Assembly (NCBI GenBank): GCA_944384745.1
Contig: CALWUO010000001.1
Location: 102,154-166,153 of the forward strand
DNA from: an uncultured Butyricicoccus sp.
Lineage (GTDB): Bacteria; Bacillota; Clostridia; Oscillospirales; Butyricicoccaceae
Direction of reading: 5' to 3'
DNA length: 64,000 bases
The translations under genes and the position numbers were made by a program. This document shows, piece after piece, positions 7,827 through 15,564 of this stretch. Under the pieces are notes generated by a model that made no database searches, was not told the origin of the DNA, and saw only the letters and a program-made list of their open reading frames with translations. Numbering within the stretch: the first letter of the stretch is position 1; each line of letters starts with the position of its first letter.

Positions 7827-10088
7827 ATGAGCAATAAGCTAATCGACACTCAAGAGCTTAATGATATACGTCGTATGCTCGGTGAAGAACCAGACGAAGA
7901 TAATTTATCAAATATTCCGCCTGTGGAAAAAAGTAATACAGATTCATTTGATTTAAATGATATTTTGGCTGAGGTAAGCGGTGTTGTTGACCAAACTAAA
8001 AAAAGTGCAAGCACATCTTCAACATCTCAACGTTCTCAGCGTGTTAAAACCAGAATGTCTGGCGGTACAGCTAATATTCCTCGTATAACAGGAACTATTC
8101 AGCCTGGAACGGGTAGAATATCATCTGGTACAGGTCGTATTCCAAAAGTAAACGGCAGAGCTAACAGTGATGGAAGTCGTGTGTCTCAGTCAACTGGTCG
8201 ATATTCTCAGGCAAGTCAGAGAATACCTCGTGTTCCAGGGGTAGACCCTATGGAAGTCGAAATGAATATGCGTAAAATGGCTGATGAACAAGCAAGACAT
8301 TTAAAAGAACTTGCAAATGAGGCGGCTGAAGAACAGGAAAGAGAACGCAGAATGTCCCGTAAAGAGCGTAGAAAGCTCGAAAAAGAGCGTCGTATGGAAA
8401 ATGAACGTATGCTCGACAAAGAGGACGAAATAGAAATACGCAATCCTAGAGAGGCTCTTAGATATTATAAACGTAGAGCAAAAAACCTCGCAAGACGCAG
8501 TTTATTAGTGCTTATCTTAACAGTTATAACAATGTATATAACAGTTGCAAGTGGCATGGGGCTACCTTTGCCATCTATGCTTAAATATGCCGAACATACA
8601 TTCCTTACTGTTATGACAATGATGCTTCTTCAGTTTTTCTCAATGTTTATAGGTCTTGATATAGTTGGAAATGGTATATACAATCTTTTAAAGGGTAAAC
8701 CAGATAGAGGCACACTTGTTGTATTTTCTCTTATAGCTTCTCTTTTACATGGCATGACAATTATTATATTTAAAAATAATGCTTGGATGCCTTATTGTGC
8801 TATAAGTATGGTTTTATTATTCGCTCAAATGCAAGAGGAAAAATCACTTATGTCAGGTCGTTATCGTGCATATAAAGCGGCATCACTTGGCGACCGTCCA
8901 ACTGGTGTTTATGCACATGTAGATAATAAAGACAAAACCCGTCGTGCAGTTAAATACCGTATGCATAGCGTTGATAATTTTTTAAGAGAGATAGAACGCA
9001 CAGACACTGTGCAAGTTTTTGAAAGAATTTATACACCTATTGCAATTTTAGCATCTATTGCTTTCTCTGTTATGGCGGCTGTTGCTGCAAAAGACCCTAT
9101 TCGTTTCTTCTGGGCTTTTTCTGCTATTATGTCTATCTCTGCACCACTTGGCATTTTATGCTCATTTGGCACATCTTACCGCAATATATCAAGAAAACTG
9201 CTTTCAGAAGGTGCTGCAATTGCAGGTGCTAAACATGCACATCGTCTTTGCAAAACTAGACAAGCTGTAATGCGTGATTCTGATTTTTATCCAACAGGTT
9301 CTATTGTAATAGATGAAATTAAAAACTATGGCAATTATTCAACCGAAAAACTTTTGGCTTATGCCTCTGCTGTAACTGCAAATAACAATCTTGAAATAGG
9401 TCGTGTACTTGCTGAGGCACTTCGTGAGCAGTTCGGCAGACCAGTAAAGGCTAATAATATTGTTTATTATGAGTCTGGTGGCATGTCTGCGGATATAAAT
9501 ACAGATAATGTTATGGTTGGTACTGCGGCATTTTTAAGCAAGCTAGGTATTAGTAAGCCTGATGAATACACTATTTCTAACAGTGTTTATGTTGTTATCA
9601 ATAGTCAGATTGCAGGCGAAATTGTTATGAGCTATCACCCAACAGCACAAACTTATGGTGCAATTCACACCATGACTAGAGTTAAAAAATATCCTGTTAT
9701 CTCTGCTCAGGATTTCAATATTTCTCCTGCTATGGTTGAAAGCATGTTTGAGGTTAAAAAGGGTGAAGTAGGCTCAATAGATGCACAGCGTATTGATGAG
9801 GTTAATAATATTAAATACGTTCAAAATGATAAAGTAAGTGCATTGCTTTCAAAAGACGGTGCAATGCCGTTTGCAATAGTGCTTCAGTCTGCTGAACGTT
9901 TAGTAACTTCACTAAGAGCAAATTTGCTTATAGGTACTGTTGCAGGAATTGCAGGTATGCTTTTAATGTTCTATCTGACATATAAAGGTGCGGCTGAGGC
10001 TGTCGAACCTAAAAATGTTCTTATTTATTTACTGCTTTGGTATCTTCCAACATTTGCTGTAAACACTTCAACTAAAATAAGTTATTAA
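7827..10088 (+). CDS. Large membrane protein, degenerate P-type ATPase-like (pseudoenzyme)
   Basis: Not a recognised named gene. It has 753 residues. Residues 1-140 are low-complexity and Ser/Thr/Arg/Gly rich (repeated TGRI/SGTGRI units); 140-210 is a charged, Glu/Arg-rich probable coiled coil. Membrane segments lie at about 224-244, 258-277, 295-334, 403-420, 427-448, 700-718 and 730-748. Residues 430-720 follow a P1B-type ATPase in order: the membrane motif CPC position reads SAP (439-441), the phosphorylation site DKTGT is replaced by RDSDFYPTG (483-491), and an N-domain-like segment ESGGMSADINTDNVMVGT lies at 549-566. The TGD position reads AQD (627-629), and no GDGxND motif is found before the last helices. 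No TGE actuator motif is seen. It thus looks catalytically dead. It follows rlmB by 20 bases after AGGGAGGG and ends at a terminator. Role unknown. Confidence 0.75.
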   Translation: MSNKLIDTQELNDIRRMLGEEPDEDNLSNIPPVEKSNTDSFDLNDILAEVSGVVDQTKKSASTSSTSQRSQRVKTRMSGGTANIPRITGTIQPGTGRISSGTGRIPKVNGRANSDGSRVSQSTGRYSQASQRIPRVPGVDPMEVEMNMRKMADEQARHLKELANEAAEEQERERRMSRKERRKLEKERRMENERMLDKEDEIEIRNPREALRYYKRRAKNLARRSLLVLILTVITMYITVASGMGLPLPSMLKYAEHTFLTVMTMMLLQFFSMFIGLDIVGNGIYNLLKGKPDRGTLVVFSLIASLLHGMTIIIFKNNAWMPYCAISMVLLFAQMQEEKSLMSGRYRAYKAASLGDRPTGVYAHVDNKDKTRRAVKYRMHSVDNFLREIERTDTVQVFERIYTPIAILASIAFSVMAAVAAKDPIRFFWAFSAIMSISAPLGILCSFGTSYRNISRKLLSEGAAIAGAKHAHRLCKTRQAVMRDSDFYPTGSIVIDEIKNYGNYSTEKLLAYASAVTANNNLEIGRVLAEALREQFGRPVKANNIVYYESGGMSADINTDNVMVGTAAFLSKLGISKPDEYTISNSVYVVINSQIAGEIVMSYHPTAQTYGAIHTMTRVKKYPVISAQDFNISPAMVESMFEVKKGEVGSIDAQRIDEVNNIKYVQNDKVSALLSKDGAMPFAIVLQSAERLVTSLRANLLIGTVAGIAGMLLMFYLTYKGAAEAVEPKNVLIYLLLWYLPTFAVNTSTKISY

Positions 10089-10098
10089 ATAAATTTAG

Positions 10099-10138
10099 TC
10101 CACTGAATAACTGTGAAAATGTTTTCAGTGGATTTTTT
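10099..10138 (+). terminator. Terminator after the pseudo-ATPase gene
   Basis: A perfect 8-bp stem TCCACTGA (10099-10106) with TCAGTGGA (10125-10132) is followed by a T run. Confidence 0.75.
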
Positions 10139-10229
10139 ATACTTTTTTTGCTCTTTAGTCGTATTGCTGTAAAAAAACATGACTTTTTGCGAAAAATTTT
10201 ATCTATTGTTAAGATATACAAAATAATAT

Positions 10230-10258
10230 TTGCAATTACCGTGAATATAGTGTATAAT
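10230..10258 (+). promoter_or_regulatory. Promoter of the EF-G-like gene
   Basis: TTGCAA (10230-10235) and TATAAT (10253-10258) are separated by 17 bases. The leader is about 70 bases and contains a hairpin CTGAAC (10277-10282) with GTTCAG (10291-10296). Confidence 0.75.
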
Positions 10259-10333
10259 AACAAACATAGAGAGAGCCTGAACATAAAATAGTTCAGAGCG
10301 TCTTATACAATGACAAGCAGGAGCGTGTGAAAT

Positions 10334-12418
10334 ATGGCAACATATCCAGTTAATGAGTTGAGAAATGTATGCGTCATGGGTCACGGTGGCGATGGTAAGA
10401 CCTCCCTTGTTGAGAGCCTACTGTTCACCGCTGGCATGATTGAAAGAGAAGGCAATGTGCCTGACGGAAACACTGTTTGTGATTTCGATGCAGAAGAAAT
10501 AAAACGTCAATTTTCGATTTCTACCGCAGTCGCACCTATTGAATGGGAAGGCTGTAAAATAAATTTATTAGATACCCCTGGTTTTTTTGATTTTGAGTCT
10601 GAAGTGCGTCATGCTCTTAGAGTTTGCGACTCTGCACTTATTGTTGCAACTGGCAAATCTGGTCCAGGTGTAGGAACTGAAAAGGTTTGGAAACGTGCAG
10701 TAGAGAAAAATATGCCTCGTATGTTCTATATATCTAAAATTGATGAGGAAAATTCCGATTATTACACCGCATTACATAAACTTCAAAAGCAATTTGGTGT
10801 GTCGGTTTGTCCTATTGTTGTTCCAATTTTTGAAGGTAATCGTGATACAGTTGGTGTTGTTGACTGTGTAATTCGTAAGGCTTATAAAATGGACGGCACT
10901 ACTCGTGTAGAAATTCCTATTCCTGAAAATATGGTCGAGCGTATTAATCAGCACCGTGCAGCTCTTTGTGAAAACGTTGCAGAGCTATCAGAAGAACTGA
11001 TGGAACGTTATTTCGCTGGTGAAGAATTCTCTGATGAAGAACTTATTGCAGGTATTCGTCAAGGTGTGCGTGACCTTGTTATTGCACCTGTATTCTGTGG
11101 CACAGCGGCTACTGGTATCGGTTCTTATGCTATGCTAAAAGGTATTGCTGATTATATGCCATCTCCTGATGAGTCACCATCTCAGGTTTGTGAGGACGAA
11201 AAGGGCGAACTTATAGAAATTAACTGTTCACCTAATGGTTCTACATGTGCATATATCTTTAAAACTATCGCTGACCAATATGGTAGATTTTCATATTTTA
11301 AAGTTATGTCTGGCACTGTTACAAAGGATATGACTTTAGTTAATAAACGTGCTGATGCAAATGAAAAACTTTCACATATTTACAGTGTTTGTGGTAAAAA
11401 GACCAAAGAAGTTGATGAAATCGGTTGCGGTGATATTGGTGCAGTAGCTAAACTTGTCACAACTAAAACTGACGACACATTATCTATGTCGGTTCGTAAG
11501 GTTAGTTTAGAGGGCGTAGAAATTCCTAAGCCTTGCTATACACAGGGCATAGAACCAATATCTAAAAACAATGAGGAAAAAATGTCCACAGGTCTTGCAA
11601 AACTTAGAGATGAAGACCCAAGCTTTGAAACTCATTATAATACCGAAACAAAACAAATGTTAATCTCTGGTGCAGGTGATATTCATCTTGATGTTATTTG
11701 CTCCAAACTGAAAAATAAATTTGGTGTGGAAGTTAAACTTTCTAAACCTATTATTCCATACCGTGAAAAAATCCGTAAAAAGGTTTCTGTTGAAGGTAAA
11801 CACAAGAAACAATCTGGCGGTCATGGTCAATATGGTCATGTAAAAATGGACTTTGAACCATATGCTGATGGCGATTATGCATTTGCAGAAAAGATTTTTG
11901 GTGGTTCTGTTCCAAAGAATTTCCACCCAGCAGTAGATAAGGGCATTCGTGAGGCTATGGAACATGGTGTTCTAGCGGGTTATCCAATGGTAGGCTTAAA
12001 AGCTACTTTAACCGATGGTTCTTATCATGATGTTGACTCCAATGAACTTTCATTTAAAATGGCGGCAAAACTCGCTTATAAAGCAGGTATCCCACAGGCT
12101 TCACCTGTACTGTTAGAGCCTATTTGCTCTATGAAGGTTGTTATTCCTGACCAGTATATGGGTGATGTTATAGGTGATTTAAATAAACGTAGAGGTCGCA
12201 TTATGGGTATGAACCCAGTAGAGGGTGGCTGTCAAGAAATTCTTGCTGAAGTTCCTATGGCTGAAACATCAGATTATGCTATAACACTTCGCTCTATGAC
12301 TCAAGGTCGTGGTGCTTTTGAATCTGAATTTGAGCGTTATGATGAAGCTCCACCAATGGTTCAAGAAAAAGTTATTGCAGAGAATAAGGCTAGACTTGAG
12401 GCACTTAATAAAGATTAA
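10334..12418 (+). CDS. Elongation factor G-like translational GTPase (EF-G paralogue)
   Basis: A five-domain protein of the EF-G family, 694 residues, the normal length. Domain order is intact: G domain 1-275, then domains II, III, IV (GGHGQYGHVKMDFEP at the tip region) and V. The nucleotide motifs differ from housekeeping EF-G. The P-loop is GHGGDGKT (16-23), switch I reads KRQFSI instead of the RGIT type, G3 is DTPGF (80-84) with Phe in place of the catalytic His, and G4 is SKID (134-137) instead of NKxD. This pattern fits the EF-G2/FusA2-like paralogues, whose GTPase is known to be weak or different in some species. It stands alone with its own promoter and terminator, not in an rpsL-rpsG-fusA operon, which also argues for a paralogue. 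Specific role unknown. Confidence 0.88.
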   Translation: MATYPVNELRNVCVMGHGGDGKTSLVESLLFTAGMIEREGNVPDGNTVCDFDAEEIKRQFSISTAVAPIEWEGCKINLLDTPGFFDFESEVRHALRVCDSALIVATGKSGPGVGTEKVWKRAVEKNMPRMFYISKIDEENSDYYTALHKLQKQFGVSVCPIVVPIFEGNRDTVGVVDCVIRKAYKMDGTTRVEIPIPENMVERINQHRAALCENVAELSEELMERYFAGEEFSDEELIAGIRQGVRDLVIAPVFCGTAATGIGSYAMLKGIADYMPSPDESPSQVCEDEKGELIEINCSPNGSTCAYIFKTIADQYGRFSYFKVMSGTVTKDMTLVNKRADANEKLSHIYSVCGKKTKEVDEIGCGDIGAVAKLVTTKTDDTLSMSVRKVSLEGVEIPKPCYTQGIEPISKNNEEKMSTGLAKLRDEDPSFETHYNTETKQMLISGAGDIHLDVICSKLKNKFGVEVKLSKPIIPYREKIRKKVSVEGKHKKQSGGHGQYGHVKMDFEPYADGDYAFAEKIFGGSVPKNFHPAVDKGIREAMEHGVLAGYPMVGLKATLTDGSYHDVDSNELSFKMAAKLAYKAGIPQASPVLLEPICSMKVVIPDQYMGDVIGDLNKRRGRIMGMNPVEGGCQEILAEVPMAETSDYAITLRSMTQGRGAFESEFERYDEAPPMVQEKVIAENKARLEALNKD

Positions 12419-12454
12419 GACCACTTCTGCTTGTTTGCATTGTAATATAGAAGG

Positions 12455-12480
12455 GACACTTCCATTCGGGAGTGTCTTTT
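12455..12480 (+). terminator. Terminator after the EF-G-like gene
   Basis: A stem GACACTTCC (12455-12463) with GGGAGTGTC (12468-12476), one wobble, has the loop ATTC and is followed by TTTT. Confidence 0.8.
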
Positions 12481-12558
12481 CTAATAAATATTTTAGTTCT
12501 AAATATCAAATGTTCTACATATTATTTAGTATGCGATACTATGGGAGGACGTTTGATT

Positions 12559-13044
12559 ATGATAGTTTGTGTTACTAAACTTAATCTAAAAAAAGCGGCT
12601 GTTGGTATAGTTATATTGGCAGCGGTTATTCTGGGTGTATCAACACTTAGGGGACAAGATGAGATTTTACAATCGGTAAGCACTGCAAATGAAGTTTCGC
12701 TTGATAAAAAATTAGATAGCATAGAAAAACAAGTCGATTTATTAAAAAATTTTGGTGTTGAAGTAGATGAAAAACCCATAACCCAGACCGAGGTACAAAT
12801 ACCAAATGAGTTTGATGAAACATATTTAAACTACAATGAACTGCAAAAACAGCAGGGATTAGACCTTGAAAAATACAAGGGTAAACGGGCTATGCTTTAT
12901 GTATATCGAGTGAAAAATGATGAAAGTGGTACACAAAATGTAACCGCAAGTATAGTAACTTATAATGATAAGCTTATAGCGGCAGATATTTGTGTTCCAG
13001 AACAAGACGGGCTTTTACGACCGATTATAAACGGTGAACTCTAA
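12559..13044 (+). CDS. Small membrane-anchored protein, DUF4830-like
   Basis: A protein of 161 residues with an N-terminal membrane anchor (about 10-32, preceded by Lys residues) and an extracytoplasmic part. After a charged linker, the C-terminal 100 residues carry the pattern YNELQKQQGLDLEKYKGK then YVYRV, which I associate with DUF4830. That match is from memory and moderate. Function unknown. The start is the ATG at 12559, 10 bases after GGGAGG (12543-12548); a TTG at 12553 is possible but closer than usual. Earlier in-frame codons lie inside the preceding terminator. It is monocistronic and ends before a hairpin with a T tract. Confidence 0.75.
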   Translation: MIVCVTKLNLKKAAVGIVILAAVILGVSTLRGQDEILQSVSTANEVSLDKKLDSIEKQVDLLKNFGVEVDEKPITQTEVQIPNEFDETYLNYNELQKQQGLDLEKYKGKRAMLYVYRVKNDESGTQNVTASIVTYNDKLIAADICVPEQDGLLRPIINGEL

Positions 13045-13090
13045 TTGTTAAGTACATAAATTACCTTTAGTATTAAAATAAATGCAGAAA

Positions 13091-13134
13091 AGCGGTTTTA
13101 TGGTTTGCTTATACTATGAAACTGCTCTTTTTTT
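13091..13134 (+). terminator. Terminator after the DUF4830-like gene
   Basis: An 11-bp stem with two wobbles (13091-13101 with 13116-13126) is followed by C and a run of seven T. Confidence 0.7.
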
Positions 13135-13274
13135 ACTTAAAAAAGTTAAAAAGGAAAAATTCACTAATCACAGACTAAGATAAAGCTTTTTTTTGTTTTT
13201 TTTAACTATACCTATTGTGCAAATTGCAAAAAAGTGTTACTCTATATTTATCTAGTATGGACGGGAGGAATAAA

Positions 13275-14027
13275 ATGGCAAAGGAGCGTCTTGACAAAGC
13301 ACTTGCATCTGTTGGGTGTGGCAGCCGCAAAGAAGTTGGTTTGATTATAAAATCAGGCAGGGTTGCTGTAAATGGTCAAATTGTAAAAGACCCTTCGGTT
13401 CGTGTAACACCATCAGAAGACAGGTTAACTTTAGACGGTAAAGACCTACGCTGGAAAATTGGACGCTATTACATGCTTAATAAACCACCAGATTTGGTTT
13501 CTGCATGTGTGGATAATTTGCATGAAACTGTGCTTTCAGTGTTTCCGCAATCACAAAGACGTGGGCTTTTTCCAGTAGGCAGACTTGATAAAAATACAGA
13601 GGGTTTGCTTATTATCACTGATGACGGTGGTTTTTGTCATGCACTTATGTCCCCAAAGCGTCATGTAAGTAAAGTCTATGAGGCTTTAGTTTCAGGGAAA
13701 CTTGATTTAAACGCAAAAGAGAAGTTTAAAAAAGGGCTTATACTTGCAGACTCAACAGCATGCCTTCCAGCAGAGCTTGTTATTTTAGGTGAGGAAAACG
13801 GTTTAACTAAAATAAGAGTTACTCTGCATGAGGGAAAACATCATCAAGTAAAACGTATGGTTGCAGCTGTTGGCGGTCATGTCGAGTATTTAAAACGTAT
13901 TTCAATAGGCAGTTTGAAACTTGATGAAAATTTGGAAATAGGTAAATATAGAGAACTTACAGATGATGAAGTTGATATGTTGAAAAACGAAGTAAAAGCA
14001 AATAATACAAATAGAAATAAGGTATAA
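13275..14027 (+). CDS. Pseudouridine synthase, RsuA/RluB/E/F family
   Basis: Converts uridine to pseudouridine in rRNA. It has 250 residues. An N-terminal S4 RNA-binding domain (1-48; ERLDKALASVGCGSRKE) precedes the catalytic domain, with GRLDKNTEGLL and catalytic Asp105. The motif HEGKHHQVKRM typical of the family is present near 190-200. The segment MLNKPPDLVSACVD followed by TVLSVFP suggests the RsuA subtype (16S position 516), but the branch cannot be fixed by eye. The start is the ATG at 13275 after GGGAGGAATAAA. The Lys/Asn-rich last residues are not conserved family sequence. Confidence 0.9.
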   Translation: MAKERLDKALASVGCGSRKEVGLIIKSGRVAVNGQIVKDPSVRVTPSEDRLTLDGKDLRWKIGRYYMLNKPPDLVSACVDNLHETVLSVFPQSQRRGLFPVGRLDKNTEGLLIITDDGGFCHALMSPKRHVSKVYEALVSGKLDLNAKEKFKKGLILADSTACLPAELVILGEENGLTKIRVTLHEGKHHQVKRMVAAVGGHVEYLKRISIGSLKLDENLEIGKYRELTDDEVDMLKNEVKANNTNRNKV

Positions 14028-14090
14028 AAAAAATCTTTGTAAAAAAAATCAAAAAAACTTAAAAAATATATACAAAAATTAAAAAACTTG

Positions 14091-14099
14091 TGGTATAAT
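14091..14099 (+). promoter_or_regulatory. Extended -10 promoter of the CdaR-like gene
   Basis: TG-G-TATAAT at 14091-14099 is an extended -10 element in an A/T-rich stretch without a clear -35. The transcript would start near 14106, just before the palindrome at 14123-14148. Confidence 0.6.
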
Positions 14100-14122
14100 T
14101 TTTACAAATGACAGAATAAAGT

Positions 14123-14148
14123 TTTGACATCTTGTGCAAAATGTCAAA
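14123..14148 (+). repeat. Perfect 8-bp inverted repeat, possible operator or leader hairpin
   Basis: TTTGACAT (14123-14130) and ATGTCAAA (14141-14148) form a perfect inverted repeat around a 10-base spacer. It lies 24 bases downstream of the -10 element and 75 bases before the regulator's start codon. It could be an autoregulatory operator or an RNA hairpin; there is no T tract, so it is not a terminator. Confidence 0.6.
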
Positions 14149-14223
14149 TAAAGCTAAGTCCGTCTTTATATACGATGGGGATTAAAAAGGTTTTTTATAA
14201 ACTTGAAAGGAAAGGTGACTCAA

Positions 14224-15315
14224 ATGGCCTCCAGATTGTTTCAGTCTATTATTCTTCAAATGAAAGATACTGTTGATCGTACTATCGGTATGATTGATGC
14301 TACTGGTTCTGTAATCGCCTGCACTGATTTGCCACGAATAGGCGAAATGCGTGAAGATGCTGTGACCGAACTCGGATATGTTGGAGACATGGTCCGTTTT
14401 GGTGGTTATACCTACCGCACGGTTTCCGATAGGTCTAGCCGTTTTGAATATGCTGTTTTTGTTCAGGGTGAGGACGAGCTAGCTCGCTCTGTATGCTCTA
14501 TGGCAGCAGTTGCAGTTAATAATATTAAAACTCTCTATGATGAAAAGCATGATAAGGCTACATTTGTTAAAAACATCATCTTAGATAACATTCTGCCAGG
14601 TGATATTTATATTAAGTCAAGAGAATTGCATTTTGGTAATGATGTACCAAGAGTTGTTTTCTTAGTTCATCAGTTAGAACGTGCAGATGTTGCAGCTATT
14701 GATGTTATAAGTGGTCTGTTCCCAGATAAACAAAAAGATTTTGTTCTTCACATCAGTGAAAGCGATATCGTTGTTGTTAAGGAAGTTAAAGCAAATAGCG
14801 ACACCAAAGAGCTTGTTAAGTGTGCTAAGGCTATTGAAAACGCACTTAACAGCGAACTTTTAATTAAATCTATTATTGGTATTGGTTCAGTTGCAACTCA
14901 ACTGAAAGATATCGCTAAATCATTTAAGGAAGCTCAGGTTTCTATTGAGGTTGGAAGCGTATTTGATACAGAAAAGGCTATTGTAAGTTATGAAAATCTT
15001 GGAATAGGTCGTTTGATTTACCAGCTACCTACAACCCTTTGTGAAATGTTCTTAAATGAAGTATTTAAAAAGGGTTCTATTGATTCTCTTGACCAAGAAA
15101 CTCTTTACACAATTCAAAAATTCTTTGAAAACAACCTAAATGTTTCTGAAACTTCAAGAAAACTCTTTGTTCACCGTAATACCCTTGTTTATCGCTTGGA
15201 GAAAATTAAAAAACTCACAGGTCTTGACCTACGTGAATTTGACCATGCTATTGTATTTAAGGTAGCTTTAATGGTTCGCAAATATCTTGAAAGCCGTGAA
15301 GAAGGTCGTCAATAA
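14224..15315 (+). CDS. CdaR/PucR-type helix-turn-helix regulator
   Basis: A probable DNA-binding transcription regulator of 363 residues. The N-terminal part (about 5-140; TVDRTIGMIDATGSVIACTD) resembles the sugar-diacid sensing domain of CdaR. The C-terminal 70 residues hold the PucR-type HTH (NNLNVSETSRKLFVHRNTL, then YRLEKIKKLTGLDLRE). The ligand is not known, and no sugar acid genes are nearby, so a role in glucarate use is not supported. The start is the ATG at 14224, six bases after AAAGGTG. The gene lies upstream of ftsE but is separated from it by a terminator. An 8-bp palindrome between its promoter and start may be its own operator. Confidence 0.85.
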   Translation: MASRLFQSIILQMKDTVDRTIGMIDATGSVIACTDLPRIGEMREDAVTELGYVGDMVRFGGYTYRTVSDRSSRFEYAVFVQGEDELARSVCSMAAVAVNNIKTLYDEKHDKATFVKNIILDNILPGDIYIKSRELHFGNDVPRVVFLVHQLERADVAAIDVISGLFPDKQKDFVLHISESDIVVVKEVKANSDTKELVKCAKAIENALNSELLIKSIIGIGSVATQLKDIAKSFKEAQVSIEVGSVFDTEKAIVSYENLGIGRLIYQLPTTLCEMFLNEVFKKGSIDSLDQETLYTIQKFFENNLNVSETSRKLFVHRNTLVYRLEKIKKLTGLDLREFDHAIVFKVALMVRKYLESREEGRQ

Positions 15316-15331
15316 TAGGTGACAAAATGGA

Positions 15332-15423
15332 AACATTCCCCGAAAAACGACAAAAATAACCGTTTTATGCAACAATTTAACCATAGTAAATATGTTAAAA
15401 ATTTGTGTATAGCGGGAAATGTT
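15332..15423 (+). repeat. Imperfect long-range inverted repeat downstream of the regulator gene
   Basis: AACATTCCCCG (15332-15342) can pair with CGGGAAATGTT (15413-15423) at 10 of 11 positions across a 70-base AT-rich spacer. It has no T tract and no obvious coding content. Confidence 0.4.
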
Positions 15424-15445
15424 CTGGAAATTTAAAAAAGAATGT

Positions 15446-15484
15446 GGTATAATAGCTTAGAGTAGCTGTTATACCATTTTTTTG
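15446..15484 (+). terminator. Terminator before ftsE
   Basis: An 11-bp stem GGTATAATAGC (15446-15456) with GCTGTTATACC (15465-15475), one wobble, is followed by ATTTTTTT. The left arm also contains TGGTATAAT, an extended -10 match, so the same bases might act as a promoter for ftsE. Confidence 0.75.
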
Positions 15485-15508
15485 CGTATTTAGCTGCTTA
15501 ATCAGCAG

Positions 15509-15543
15509 ATTTCAGTTTAAAAACCCAGATAATTAACTGAAAT
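15509..15543 (+). repeat. Hairpin directly before the ftsE ribosome site
   Basis: ATTTCAGTT (15509-15517) and AACTGAAAT (15535-15543) are a perfect 9-bp inverted repeat ending 2 bases before AAGGAGG (15546-15552). A smaller hairpin, GCTG with CAGC (15493-15506), precedes it. It may influence ftsE translation or mRNA stability. Confidence 0.55.
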
Positions 15544-15564
15544 ACAAGGAGGTTTCACACTGCC

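Noticed and set aside
10261..10333. Riboswitch in the leader of the EF-G-like gene
   Set aside because: Only one 6-bp hairpin is present and no conserved aptamer motif.
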